DNA of 64,000 bases from CAIZGX01 sp046048875 (GCA_046048875.1 JBJOFG010000003.1:62001-126000); one strand, 5' to 3'; counted from the stretch's first letter, positions 52,064 to 60,889 are shown. The notes: generated by a model not told the origin, from the sequence alone. Numbers and translations are program-made.

Positions 52064-53299
52064 ATGATGAAAATAAATCCAATTCAACTGCATTTCTTTC
52101 CAAAAAAGAAAACAAACAATTCAATCCATTCGCTATACATGCGGATGCAAATTGGGAGCGAACGTTGCGATATCTCATTGAAGTATGAGCTTTCCAAAGA
52201 GTCGTGGGATAAATCGAACCAAAGGTTGAAGCCGAAGCATCCCGATCAGACACGAGTGTCAGTGCTCATGAATGAGTACCGTCACCGCGCACATTCAATC
52301 TATCAAGCGAAAATTCAACTTGGAAAGTCGCCTTCGGTGTTTGACGTAAGAAACGAATTGCTCGGGATTCCTGGAGAAGGAGCTTCAGCATCTTGTATTT
52401 TCGAGATGTTTCGAAAGGCCATTGATCGTAAAAGGGCCCTCGCAGGAGAAAACAACTCAGCTGCTACCATTCAGAAATACGGACGCACGAAAGGTCACTT
52501 GGAAAATTTTGTGAAGGCTACCTTCAACAAGAGCATCTTTCCTTGTGAAGACATTACGCTGAAGTTCATTGAAGATTTTGAAGTCTATCTGAAGAATCGA
52601 GGCAATTGTCAGCACAACTCCGCCATGAAGCACATTCAAACCTTTCGAACGATTTTCAAAACAGCCATTGCACATGGATACGTAAAAAACGATCCGTTTG
52701 CAAATTACAAAATTCGTTTGCAAGAGGTCGTTCGCGATTGTTTGAATCAAGATGAAATCGACCGCATTGAATCGGTCGAGTTAAGCAACAAGAAACTAAT
52801 GCGGGTGCGCGACTTCTTCTTGTTCTCGTGCTATACCGGATTGGCTTATGCTGAAATATACAATCTGAAGGCGAAGAACATTCAATTGGAGAATGGTCAA
52901 TACTGGATTCGGACCAGAAGATTGAAGACGAATGTCATTACGAATGTCCCACTTCTAGAAAAGCCGAAAGAAATATTGTTGAAGTACAATAGCAAATTGC
53001 ACGAGCTTGCCGACAATGACCTGGTGTTCCCCGTATTGAGCAATCAAAAGACGAACGACTACTTGAAGATCATTGCGCTTCATTGTGGAATAACGAAGAG
53101 CCTACATTTCCATTTGGCTCGCCACTCATTCGCGACAACGGTTTTGCTAACCAACGGTGTTCCCATTGAAAGTGTGTCGTCTATGTTGGGGCATAAACGC
53201 ATTGCTACTACGCAACATTATGCGAAGATGGTTGATAAAAAATTGGAAGAAGATATGCAGAAACTTCAGAGTAGACTGAGTGCGTTGGGTGGGAAATAG
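52064..53299 (+). CDS. Tyrosine recombinase/integrase
   Basis: A 411-residue site-specific recombinase of the Bacteroidota type: an arm-binding N-terminal domain (IQLHFFPKKKTNNSIHSLYM), a SAM-like core-binding domain (about 110-215) and a catalytic domain. Catalytic residues: Lys288 (RLKTN), His350/Arg353 (HLARHSF), His377 (LGHKR) and Tyr386 (TTQHYAK). The first catalytic Arg position reads Ala261 (CYTGLAYAEI), as in IntDOT-type integrases that lack this Arg. It begins about 250 bp from the tRNA-Ser 3' end, marking the left end of an integrated element. Confidence 0.93.
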   Translation: MMKINPIQLHFFPKKKTNNSIHSLYMRMQIGSERCDISLKYELSKESWDKSNQRLKPKHPDQTRVSVLMNEYRHRAHSIYQAKIQLGKSPSVFDVRNELLGIPGEGASASCIFEMFRKAIDRKRALAGENNSAATIQKYGRTKGHLENFVKATFNKSIFPCEDITLKFIEDFEVYLKNRGNCQHNSAMKHIQTFRTIFKTAIAHGYVKNDPFANYKIRLQEVVRDCLNQDEIDRIESVELSNKKLMRVRDFFLFSCYTGLAYAEIYNLKAKNIQLENGQYWIRTRRLKTNVITNVPLLEKPKEILLKYNSKLHELADNDLVFPVLSNQKTNDYLKIIALHCGITKSLHFHLARHSFATTVLLTNGVPIESVSSMLGHKRIATTQHYAKMVDKKLEEDMQKLQSRLSALGGK

Positions 53300-53382
53300 G
53301 GTTGCGTAGAAGTTGCCTAAGTGACGGGCTGATTATTCGGTTATTGGATGGTTTTTTCTGAAAATTTGAGGAAATAATTTTT

Positions 53383-53601
53383 ATGACTGAAAACAAAAAC
53401 CAAAACAAATGGCTAACGAAAAAAGACTTGACTCGTTACCTCCCCATCTCTCTTCGCTCGATTGAAAATTACGTCAAGAAGGGACTATTCATAGCTCACA
53501 AATTGGGTGGAAAAATTTTGTTCAATGTAGAACAGATCGACGAAGCGATTCAGAATAGCGCAACGCCCTTGATGACCCGATTTACGAAAACGAATAAATA
53601 A
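53383..53601 (+). CDS. Excisionase-like helix-turn-helix protein
   Basis: A 72-residue DNA-binding protein. WLTKKDLTRYLPISLRSIEN, YVKKGLFIAHKLGGKILFNV and EQIDEAI form the MerR/excisionase-type winged helix used by integrative elements to direct excision. It follows the integrase in the same direction, so it is probably the recombination directionality factor. Confidence 0.82.
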   Translation: MTENKNQNKWLTKKDLTRYLPISLRSIENYVKKGLFIAHKLGGKILFNVEQIDEAIQNSATPLMTRFTKTNK

Positions 53602-53606
53602 AAACA

Positions 53607-54119
53607 ATGAAAACAACAAACCCTAAATGGCGCTTATGCGCATGCAATTGCGGAAGAGCATTTGCTACAAAGAACAAATCGAAGATTTATATAAACAAGC
53701 AACATGCAGATCGCGATTACAATTTGAACAAGAGGAAGGAAAGATTGGAGAAATTGGCTGAGGAGAGAGCCGAGCAGGAAAAGAAGAACAGCTGTGGGTA
53801 CTATGTGAATGACGAAATTTTAAGAAGATACTTTGAACGCTCTATGTTTAATGAAGTAGAATGTCTTTTGTGCACATTGGAAGACGAAGGATTCAAATCG
53901 GAGTACATAACAAGAAGTGTCTTTTTTGCAAACAGAACAATTCATTTGTTTATCGACTTCAGTGTTTCAATTCGAAAGGGCGACTATTCTGGAATAGTAA
54001 GAATTGAAAGAAGTGAGAAGTATAGAAATGCAGTTTCAGAAAATATTCCACGGACAACGAAGAAACGAATTACGCGCAGTGCTGAATGGCATAGAACCAA
54101 ATTGGCTAGGAATTATTGA
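53607..54119 (+). CDS. Element-encoded protein with Cys cluster, unknown function
   Basis: A 170-residue protein 5 nt after the excisionase gene. The N-terminus has LCACNCGRAF and a later His (NKQHADRD), a possible zinc-binding knuckle. A Lys/Glu-rich helical segment (RKERLEKLAEERAEQEKK) follows, then a mixed region. The last 26 residues are low-complexity and basic. An alternative frame overlapping the end (54004-54192) encodes a protein-like tail (IEPNWLGIIDRIEWGREELK), so a frameshift or an overlapping gene is possible here. Confidence 0.55.
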   Translation: MKTTNPKWRLCACNCGRAFATKNKSKIYINKQHADRDYNLNKRKERLEKLAEERAEQEKKNSCGYYVNDEILRRYFERSMFNEVECLLCTLEDEGFKSEYITRSVFFANRTIHLFIDFSVSIRKGDYSGIVRIERSEKYRNAVSENIPRTTKKRITRSAEWHRTKLARNY

Positions 54120-54192
54120 TCGAATTGAATGGGGAAGGGAAGAGCTAAAACGATGTCCCTACGTAGTGCGTATTCGTTTTGTTGAAAAATAA

Positions 54193-54466
54193 CGTTATCT
54201 GGAGCAACACTCAATTTCGTGAATGGATTCAACGGTATGAAAATCGAAAATGCAACTCGATGAATACGGATGTAAATTGATACGGCAGAATTTTACGCCA
54301 AGGCTATTCTGGTTTCTATGGGTTTACTTATCTTTTTGCGGCTTTTCGTTCGGGCGGGTTTCGAATCACAAAACTGTCAACCAGAACTGAACTTGAATAG
54401 AAGCACAAAGTTCCAAGTTTGCGCGTCACCCCGAATGACGCGCAAAACCCTTGTTAGGGCAGTTAA
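54193..54466. repeat. Non-coding element, copy 1, with hairpin (cassette-end-like)
   Basis: The core 54333-54380 (TTTTTGCGG ... TTTCGAATCACAAAACTGTCAA) is closely similar to 55711-55759. TCACAAAACTGTCAA is identical in both. A perfect 11-bp stem, TTTGCGCGTCA/TGACGCGCAAA (54418-54446), follows. Read on the minus strand, the element begins GCCCTAACAAGGG just after the HEPN gene stop, which resembles the R'' end of an integron attC site. Confidence 0.6.
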
Positions 54467-55051
54467 TTATAGTCCAATTACTCTGTTCCAGTCTGCAATA
54501 TACATGTATAATCTTTGAAATTCGGAAGGCAACAACATTCGATTATGTGCAATGAAGTTTCTTGCTTTTTCTATTTCGTCCATTCTTTGTTTAAGCCAAT
54601 GTTGAGAAGGAATTACATTGCTAAAAAAAGTCCATTTTTCTGTAATTATTCCGGCAAGCATTCCAAAATCAACGAACCCAAGTAAATCTGTCTTTTCACC
54701 TTCAAGCCAAGAGTCTTTCAATGCTGTCTCTTGTCGTGATTCCGCATACGTTCTGATTTTTTGTGGAAGTTTAGTCCACCAGTCCACGCCTTCATTTTCA
54801 TTCAAAGTGTCTCGAATGTATCCTCGAATTTCGTTTTCAAAGCAAAACAAAACTGAATACAATCTTGCCATTTCTAAAGCATTATTTCTTAGTCCGATGT
54901 TAAATGGAGCAAGCGATTCGCTTAGTAATTGCTCTTCAACATGAGCAGCATTCGCTCCGATTTGAATTCCTGCGTTTTGAAATCGAGTTGCTTCGGATTC
55001 AAACATCAGTCCGCGAAAGAAGAAGTCTCGTATGTCTTTTTTCTTATTCAA
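54467..55051 (-). CDS. HEPN (Swt1-type) domain protein, candidate RNase toxin
   Basis: A 194-residue all-helical protein. The C-terminal EKARNFIAHNRMLL contains the HEPN catalytic motif R-x4-H (Arg164, His169), found in RNase toxins and defence effectors. The preceding part (NIGLRNNALEMARLYSVLFC, FENEIRGYIRDTLNE) matches the Swt1-like HEPN group as I recall it. It overlaps the upstream DUF5343 gene by 8 nt, so the two are coupled. Toxin or abortive-infection activity is inferred, not shown. Confidence 0.72.
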   Translation of the reverse strand: MNKKKDIRDFFFRGLMFESEATRFQNAGIQIGANAAHVEEQLLSESLAPFNIGLRNNALEMARLYSVLFCFENEIRGYIRDTLNENEGVDWWTKLPQKIRTYAESRQETALKDSWLEGEKTDLLGFVDFGMLAGIITEKWTFFSNVIPSQHWLKQRMDEIEKARNFIAHNRMLLPSEFQRLYMYIADWNRVIGL

Positions 55052-55664
55052 TTAGGTGGTCTTTCAAAGATTTAAAAATTGCGTTGTATACTTCAACATC
55101 TTTAGTTGCTGGCAAATGAATCTGAATATTGTAATGAAGTCCTATATTCGTATGTACTTTATGTTTTATGTCTATTGGGTTAAGATTTTCAGTTGGATTT
55201 TCGGGATTATCTTCATTGTGTTGTTTTTTAGAAATCGAAGAAACCCCCGAAATGTCTGCTAAGTTTAACAAAGCAAAAAATGTTTTTGTCATTAAACTTG
55301 CAACAGTGTCGCTTGCATTGTGATAACTTTTAAATTTCCCTTCAATTAATGGTTTGTCAGTGGCTGTTGGCCTTTCCTTTATTAGAAAAATATCTGAGTA
55401 TGCTTCTCTAATCGCATCTGCCATTATTGATAATGAGGCAGAGTGGTTTCGGTATTCTTGATATCGTTGCGTAGGAGTTCCGTCAGCAGTTAAGAAACCT
55501 AGAGCTTTAAGTATTGGAATAAATGCTCGATGATTATGTGATTTATACCCCCAGTCTTTTAATAACTGTTGAGTGAATTTAGCTGGAGCTTGTGCGTCTC
55601 GTATCTTATTAAAAAAATCGCTAAGTTTTTTAAATTCTTGTGTGTAGGTTGTCGGTAATGCCAT
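55044..55664 (-). CDS. DUF5343 protein, partner of HEPN gene
   Basis: A 206-residue protein. The pattern LPTTYTQEFKKLSDFFNKIR, APAKFTQQLLKDWGYKSHNH, RAFIPILKALGFLTADGTPT and QRYQEYRNHSASLSIMADAI (then REAYSDIF) matches DUF5343, which looks like paired winged-helix units. It comes first in the operon and may recognise DNA or act as antitoxin/sensor for the HEPN protein. The C-terminal third is polar (KKQHNEDNPENPTENLNP) and ends in a strand-helix segment. Confidence 0.75.
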   Translation of the reverse strand: MALPTTYTQEFKKLSDFFNKIRDAQAPAKFTQQLLKDWGYKSHNHRAFIPILKALGFLTADGTPTQRYQEYRNHSASLSIMADAIREAYSDIFLIKERPTATDKPLIEGKFKSYHNASDTVASLMTKTFFALLNLADISGVSSISKKQHNEDNPENPTENLNPIDIKHKVHTNIGLHYNIQIHLPATKDVEVYNAIFKSLKDHLIE

Positions 55665-55702
55665 TTTTTGTCTATTGTTGTTTTACAGGGCGTTATATAA
55701 TG

Positions 55703-55830
55703 ACGCATAACGTTTTGCGGTTTTGGGTAGAAGTGGTTTTCGGTTCACAAAACTGTCAATACACCACAAATATTATGCTAGGTAGAGTACAATTAACCAA
55801 GATACCGGCATTGAGCCAAACGCATGATAA
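55703..55830. repeat. Non-coding element, copy 2
   Basis: This lies between the FRG gene and the DUF5343/HEPN operon. The core 55711-55759 (GTTTTGCGG ... TTTTCGGTTCACAAAACTGTCAA) is related to 54333-54380. It is bounded by ACGCATAAC (55704) and ACGCATGATAAC (55820). CGTTAT (55691) and ATAACG (55707) are inverted. In both copies the element follows the 3' end of a minus-strand gene, as a recombination site would in a cassette array. Confidence 0.6.
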
Positions 55831-55843
55831 CAGTTTTTTTTTT

Positions 55844-56860
55844 TTATATCAGTCCGTTCAATGTTGTTTCTTTAATCTTTTTTGCTTCATCATTTAGGTT
55901 TGGATAAATGAATCCTTTGTTGATTTTGAAACGAACATCTATCTTGCGTCTTAGATATTCTGCAAGGTCTTTGTGAATGTTAAAGCAGTCAAATGGTGTT
56001 AATGCTAGATTCCAACCGTCTTTGTTTAGGTCAGTATTAAAAATGTCTTCGAGTGTCTTTTGGCTGAAAGGATTGAAAATAAAAAGTCCTTCTTGGGGAA
56101 TTATGTTTTGATTATACATTGAAGTCAATGGTTTTATCGTTCTTATCATTAAATTTCCAAATGGTCTTTTCTCTCCTGTTGATTCTCCTTTACGTTCAAA
56201 GTCCGAAATGTAGAAAATACCATTTGATTTTGTATTTCCATTATTGTCGCCAAAGTCATTAAATGATTTTATATCTGGGTAGAGTTCTTTGGGTATAAAG
56301 TCAATTATATTTAGTAATTCTTTTTTGTATTTTCTTTTGTTAATTCGATAAACAGAAAAATAGTCATCAATTTTTAATTTACATTCTTCCTTCTTTTTTA
56401 GTCCTTCTGTGGCAAAGAAAAAAGCAACATTGTTGTTATAAGTCCAATCCATTAAAGGTGTCGGTGCTCCATAATGTTGAAGCAGACTTAAAATTGGAAA
56501 TTCTCTATCGCTCCTTGAGTAGTTATATAGTTTAAAAACTTTATTTATAAGTGTATTCCCATTTGCTTTGTCAACTATGTCGCTAATGAATTCAATATAA
56601 TTTTTATTTGACCATTGACTCATGTCGTTAGAAATCCATAGTCGTTGAGATGAAGTTAGAAGTTTGTATTTTGCTTCTGTCATTCCCCTGTAAATCCATG
56701 CAGTAGCGTCAATTTCAGATTCCTTTTTTTCTTCGTCTTGCACGTCTGTGAACCATTTGTCAAGAGCAGTTTTAGTGTCAATCACAAAACTCTCTTTCTG
56801 TCCGTTGTTGAAGAAGTTCCTTTTTTGGTCAAGGTCTTTATATGTTGGTAATTCTGCCAT
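55844..56860 (-). CDS. FRG-domain protein
   Basis: A 338-residue cytosolic protein. The FRG domain is clear: AWIYRGMTEAKYKLLTSSQR (Arg58-Gly59 of the name-giving region), then FPILSLLQHYGAPTPLMDWT with His129 and Asp138, and NNNVAFFFATEG. FRG proteins are common in prophages and defence islands; their chemistry is not settled. It is AT-rich with many Lys/Asn, unlike the housekeeping genes upstream, which fits horizontal transfer. It lies beside the HEPN/DUF5343 pair, separated by the non-coding element copy 2. Confidence 0.82.
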   Translation of the reverse strand: MAELPTYKDLDQKRNFFNNGQKESFVIDTKTALDKWFTDVQDEEKKESEIDATAWIYRGMTEAKYKLLTSSQRLWISNDMSQWSNKNYIEFISDIVDKANGNTLINKVFKLYNYSRSDREFPILSLLQHYGAPTPLMDWTYNNNVAFFFATEGLKKKEECKLKIDDYFSVYRINKRKYKKELLNIIDFIPKELYPDIKSFNDFGDNNGNTKSNGIFYISDFERKGESTGEKRPFGNLMIRTIKPLTSMYNQNIIPQEGLFIFNPFSQKTLEDIFNTDLNKDGWNLALTPFDCFNIHKDLAEYLRRKIDVRFKINKGFIYPNLNDEAKKIKETTLNGLI

Positions 56861-57264
56861 AGAATGTCTGTTTTAAAATTATTGGTAACCTGCTTATATG
56901 CCTTGTAAATTATCTTCTTGATGACAAACAAAGGCGTTTCATTATTCCGAATGAACGTTATTCCAATTATTACTTCCTTTAGTTTTTATCATTTTTAATT
57001 CCCCCCAAATCAATTCAATTTAATACTGCCTTGCAATACGAACTTGTGCGTATATATAGCTGGCGATTTAACGGATATACGACTTTCTACGTATTTATTC
57101 AGGCAGGTATAACTAGGTCTTTTGGATTGAAGGTGCTGTTTTCAAAGGGAGAAGGATGATCAAATGTCTTTTTCTTCAAAATTTTAAAAAATGCACTTTA
57201 TGAACTTCTCTTTTTTTTGTAAGACCTAAACCACAAGAATTTCAAATAGTGACCATAACCCGAT
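56861..57264. other. AT-rich intergenic region
   Basis: There are no frames with protein-like content (the longest is about 25 codons). The region separates the accessory genes from the Rhs operon and should hold divergent promoters for the FRG gene and the operon. I found no copy of the tRNA-Ser 3' end here, so the right end of the tRNA-linked element is not identified. Confidence 0.5.
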
Positions 57265-59304
57265 TTGAAAAAAAATACAATCATATTCTTCTGCTTGTTT
57301 CTTTCAAACATTCAAATTCCTTGCAGTGTGAATAAGGTTTTAGCACAATCGAATAGTCCTGTTTGGAACGGTGTTGAAATGAACTCCAAAGTTCAATATG
57401 CCATATTGCCAACTTCTGATTCTGTGATTAAACCCACATTTATTATACAAAACACAGTGAATACTGGCTTTGAGTGGAAAGGGTTAAACTTTGGAATTAC
57501 TTATTCATACAACAATCCAAGCACCTTAATTGGGGTCAGAAACGGATTTACTTTTCATTTCGTTCCAAACATTAAGGCTATAGATACAGATGCTCTTCAA
57601 GCCAAATTATCTGCCGGGATCGAAAATAAATTGGATAGCCTCAATACGCTTACTTCTAATTACCAAAAGCGGATTCAATTTCTAGAAAGCTTCAAAGGAG
57701 ATAGCATTGAAATGCCGAAATGGAATTTGATAGATACAAGCGCATTAGACATTACACCAGTTGTTCCGGATTCATTAAACATAAGCAATCCTCTTGATTC
57801 GCTTTCAAGAGATAAACCAAACTTAAATCCTTTAGGGAACTTAAATGTTTCTGATGAATTGGCACGATGCAAAAGTGAACTCGATAAGTTGAAATTACTT
57901 CGTGAACAATACACTTCGCAATTAGCTGGATTGAATGACAAAAAAGAGGCTCTTTTTTCAAACCCCTTTAGTAAGTCTTTACCAACGGAATTGAGAAAGT
58001 TTGATATCGGTAACTTCACAGCGAACACGTCTCAGATTTCACTTTGGGGAACTTCCCTTTTTGGGGTTTCTGCAGCATTGAATAAAGGAAGCTATTATCT
58101 AGATGCAGGAATTGGCAAGATTCAAACACCGATTTTCCCGGAGCTCGGACAACTCGGATTTTCAAGGCAAATGATGGATGCTGTTTCAGCATGGGGCAAA
58201 AACTTGAATTCTTCATCACGCGTTATTTCTTGGGTTGTACTCGGAAAGGGAAGGCCAGAACAATCACATTTCTATATTCAAGGTTTAACAGGTCGCGGGA
58301 AAAGAGATTTGTCCGATGCCCAATCGGGAAATGCGGTGAACTATGTTTTAGAAGCGCAAGGACAATGGGTGAGTGGAGGAAGCAAAATTGAAATGAACGC
58401 GTCTAAATCTTTTTTGAGTCGTCCTATTAATCTAATGTCAGATGCCAATTCTTCCCGCGGAAGATATGACGTAGGATACGCCTTTCATGTCGGATGGAAT
58501 CAACGTATTGAAAACACGAATACAGAGATAGCTTTAAAGTCTAATCTATACACTTCAACGTTTAATAGCTTTGGAATTGCTGTTCCGCGACATGATTACC
58601 TTCAATCGCAAATTCAATTCAAACAAGGTCTTGGTAAGAAAGCCAATTTTACAATTCAAGCGAAGTACGATCGAAGAGGCTTGAATCAGAAATTATCCGA
58701 TTTCAAAAGTTTGAATTCTTCCTTACGTCTGAAAATATTCAAGAGAGGAAATTTAACGCTATTGGGTTCGCAAAATAGAGGCTTGATTCAAATTGATACT
58801 TCGAGTGTTAGCGTGAACCAGTCTCTTTTGTCAAGCGTTTTCAGTATTCCAATAAAAATGGGAAAGATAGTCCCGATTATAACAGCACAAGAAGTAATAG
58901 CCCTTACCACAAATAAAGATGGTTTGAATAAAATAGAAAATTCAAATGTGGCACTTTCACTTGCTAAGAAAAATGTCTCAATGCGATTGGGATATATGGG
59001 ATTCAAACAAACAAATTCAGATTCTTTATTTCAAGAATCGCATTATGCGGAAGGAAGTGTTGGATTCACAAAGTCTAAATGGAATGCAAGTTTGACGTAT
59101 AGACAAAATCTTTTCAATGCTGAATCATACGGCTTATCAATCAATAGTGGCCTTACATATTCCAATCTGAAGATTCAGTTCATGGCAGAGAAATATGTTT
59201 ACGATCCCATTTCAACGCCTTGGCTTTCTCAAGAGGTAGCTGCTCGTTATCCCTACAGAGGAAGTGTACAAGTGGTATACACAATTAAAAATTCGAAATC
59301 ATGA
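57265..59304 (+). CDS. Outer-membrane barrel with periplasmic coiled coil, first gene of Rhs operon
   Basis: A 679-residue protein. The start is TTG at 57265: an in-frame TAA lies at 57256 and a signal peptide follows at once (KKNTIIFFCLFLSNIQIPCS). Residues about 110-245 include charged helical stretches (LQAKLSAGIENKLDSLNTLT; ELARCKSELDKLKLLREQY), probably a coiled coil. The remaining 430 residues alternate polar and hydrophobic with Gly/aromatic strand ends (FGVSAALNKGSYYLDAGIGK; GSVQVVYTIKN), consistent with a large barrel. I know no family. It overlaps the next gene by 4 nt. Confidence 0.68.
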   Translation: MKKNTIIFFCLFLSNIQIPCSVNKVLAQSNSPVWNGVEMNSKVQYAILPTSDSVIKPTFIIQNTVNTGFEWKGLNFGITYSYNNPSTLIGVRNGFTFHFVPNIKAIDTDALQAKLSAGIENKLDSLNTLTSNYQKRIQFLESFKGDSIEMPKWNLIDTSALDITPVVPDSLNISNPLDSLSRDKPNLNPLGNLNVSDELARCKSELDKLKLLREQYTSQLAGLNDKKEALFSNPFSKSLPTELRKFDIGNFTANTSQISLWGTSLFGVSAALNKGSYYLDAGIGKIQTPIFPELGQLGFSRQMMDAVSAWGKNLNSSSRVISWVVLGKGRPEQSHFYIQGLTGRGKRDLSDAQSGNAVNYVLEAQGQWVSGGSKIEMNASKSFLSRPINLMSDANSSRGRYDVGYAFHVGWNQRIENTNTEIALKSNLYTSTFNSFGIAVPRHDYLQSQIQFKQGLGKKANFTIQAKYDRRGLNQKLSDFKSLNSSLRLKIFKRGNLTLLGSQNRGLIQIDTSSVSVNQSLLSSVFSIPIKMGKIVPIITAQEVIALTTNKDGLNKIENSNVALSLAKKNVSMRLGYMGFKQTNSDSLFQESHYAEGSVGFTKSKWNASLTYRQNLFNAESYGLSINSGLTYSNLKIQFMAEKYVYDPISTPWLSQEVAARYPYRGSVQVVYTIKNSKS

Positions 59305-60374
59305 AGCGGTTTTTACTTCTAGTTTTTATGTTTTGCTCTTTATGGGGCAATAGCCAGGTCGTTATATCGGGCTCTCTTTTTAATGAGTGGAATGCCAGCT
59401 TAAATGCATTGACGCAATTGACCTTAGTAAATGCAGATATAGATGCACACGAGGTGAAATTGGTGGTGCAGTTAAAGACGGCTTCAGGAAGAATGATTTT
59501 AACAGGTGAGACAAATCAGTTTATTGTTTCTTCAGGAGCTACAGTATTAAGTGGTGTGCCTTTGAATCTATTAAATGTTTCTGATGGCGCAGAATTTTCA
59601 TCGATGAAAACGTTGGGTGTTCTTCCTTTCGGGAACTATCGCTATTGTGTTAAGGTAGTTCAAAATGGTGTAGAAGTTTTAGACGATTGGTGCGAATCTA
59701 TTGAGTCGGAATATTCTGAGTTTCTAAATCTGGTTTACCCTTTTGATGGCGACACAGTGTCTACGCATTTACCGGTTTTGTCTTGGATGAATTCTACTGG
59801 CAAAGCTATTTGTTCAGGAGAGATGGAATATGTCATTCGATTAACCAAAATTGGAAATGGGCAAACACCGGAACAAGCAATGAATATGAATCCGATTCAA
59901 TGGTCATTGCGTTGTCTCAATTCGTTTCAAGTGAATTATCCAATTTCTGCAATTGCCCTTGAAGATGGTAAGTCTTATGCTTGGCAAGTTCAACAATACA
60001 ACGAAGGAAAAGTAGTCAATACAACTGATGTATGGAAGTTTGTTGTGAATACGATACCGGAACGAAAAGACATCAAATATGTTCACGTTCAAAATGGCGA
60101 GAATCCCAATTTCATTCAAGTGTTTGAAAAATTGTTTATACGATTCGATGATGCGTACAGTCAAGGTGCAATAAATTATACCATGCTAAGCAAAGATGGG
60201 CAGCCATTGGAATTAGCAGTGAATTCAGAGAATCTAACTGGCCAAGCTTTAAACAACGGTTTTAATACCTATGAAATTGATGTTACTGAATTTGCTTTAC
60301 CAAAGGGCTTTTATACCGTCGTGCTTTCCAATTCCAAGATGGAGAAATTTCGATTAAAAATTCAAGTGTTATGA
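59301..60374 (+). CDS. Secreted Ig/FN3-like protein, second gene of Rhs operon
   Basis: A 357-residue protein with a signal peptide (MKRFLLLVFMFCSLWGNSQ). The mature part is all-beta: an N-terminal domain (VKLVVQLKTASGRMILTGET), then fibronectin/Ig-like strands (LVYPFDGDTVSTHLPVLSWM; KSYAWQVQQYNEGKVVNTTD) and a last beta domain. No T9SS domain. It overlaps both neighbours by 4 nt (ATGA type), indicating fixed stoichiometry with the barrel and the chaperone. Confidence 0.65.
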   Translation: MKRFLLLVFMFCSLWGNSQVVISGSLFNEWNASLNALTQLTLVNADIDAHEVKLVVQLKTASGRMILTGETNQFIVSSGATVLSGVPLNLLNVSDGAEFSSMKTLGVLPFGNYRYCVKVVQNGVEVLDDWCESIESEYSEFLNLVYPFDGDTVSTHLPVLSWMNSTGKAICSGEMEYVIRLTKIGNGQTPEQAMNMNPIQWSLRCLNSFQVNYPISAIALEDGKSYAWQVQQYNEGKVVNTTDVWKFVVNTIPERKDIKYVHVQNGENPNFIQVFEKLFIRFDDAYSQGAINYTMLSKDGQPLELAVNSENLTGQALNNGFNTYEIDVTEFALPKGFYTVVLSNSKMEKFRLKIQVL

Positions 60375-60889
60375 ATTTGAAGAGTGTGCTTTTAAGTCTT
60401 CTTGTGGTTGGTGTATTTGCATTAGCGGCAGTGACATTCATAAAGAATAAACCAGCCAAGGTTGTTTATGTAAATATGGATGAGTTATTCAATGGGTTTC
60501 AAATGAAGAAGGAATTGGAAAACGATTTTATCTCTAGGTCAAATCAAATTCAGAAAAGGATTGAAACATTGCAGATTAAAATAACAAACTTCAAAGAAGA
60601 AGTGAACCAGAAGATTTCAGCAAATTATGTTGATTCTCTAAATCGAGCAAATACGCAACTATCAGATTTGAATAGACAATTTCAGGAAGAGTATATGCCG
60701 CTTAAAGAGCAATACGATGCACAAATTCAGAATCAGTTGTTGAATTACATGAAAGAATTTGGAAAGACGAATGATTATGATTTGGTCATTACCAATTTAA
60801 ATGGAAGCACAGTAATCTTCGGTTCAGATGATGTAAATGTGACGACGGAAGCGTTAGAATTCGTAAATCAGAAATATGCAGGTAAGTAG
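60371..60889 (+). CDS. Skp/OmpH-like periplasmic chaperone, third gene of Rhs operon
   Basis: A 172-residue protein: N-terminal anchor or signal (LLSLLVVGVFALAAVTFI), strand VVYVNMDELFNGFQMKKELE, a long coiled-coil arm (ETLQIKITNFKEEVNQKISA ... LSDLNRQFQEEYMPLKEQYD) and a closing strand-helix (DYDLVITNLNGSTVIFGSDD). This is the Skp/OmpH fold, which holds unfolded outer-membrane proteins in the periplasm. A dedicated copy inside this operon points to a barrel or very large client made here. It overlaps both neighbours. Confidence 0.85.
   Translation: MNLKSVLLSLLVVGVFALAAVTFIKNKPAKVVYVNMDELFNGFQMKKELENDFISRSNQIQKRIETLQIKITNFKEEVNQKISANYVDSLNRANTQLSDLNRQFQEEYMPLKEQYDAQIQNQLLNYMKEFGKTNDYDLVITNLNGSTVIFGSDDVNVTTEALEFVNQKYAGK

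Noticed and set aside
54004..54192. Separate 62-residue gene overlapping the end of the 53607 gene
   Set aside because: It overlaps by more than 100 nt and has no independent start signal; kept only as a possible frameshifted tail of the neighbour.
54355..54368. Downstream att copy of the tRNA-Ser T-loop (TTCGAATC shared)
   Set aside because: Only about 8-9 bases match, and the surrounding sequence matches the other non-coding element (55711-55759), not the tRNA.
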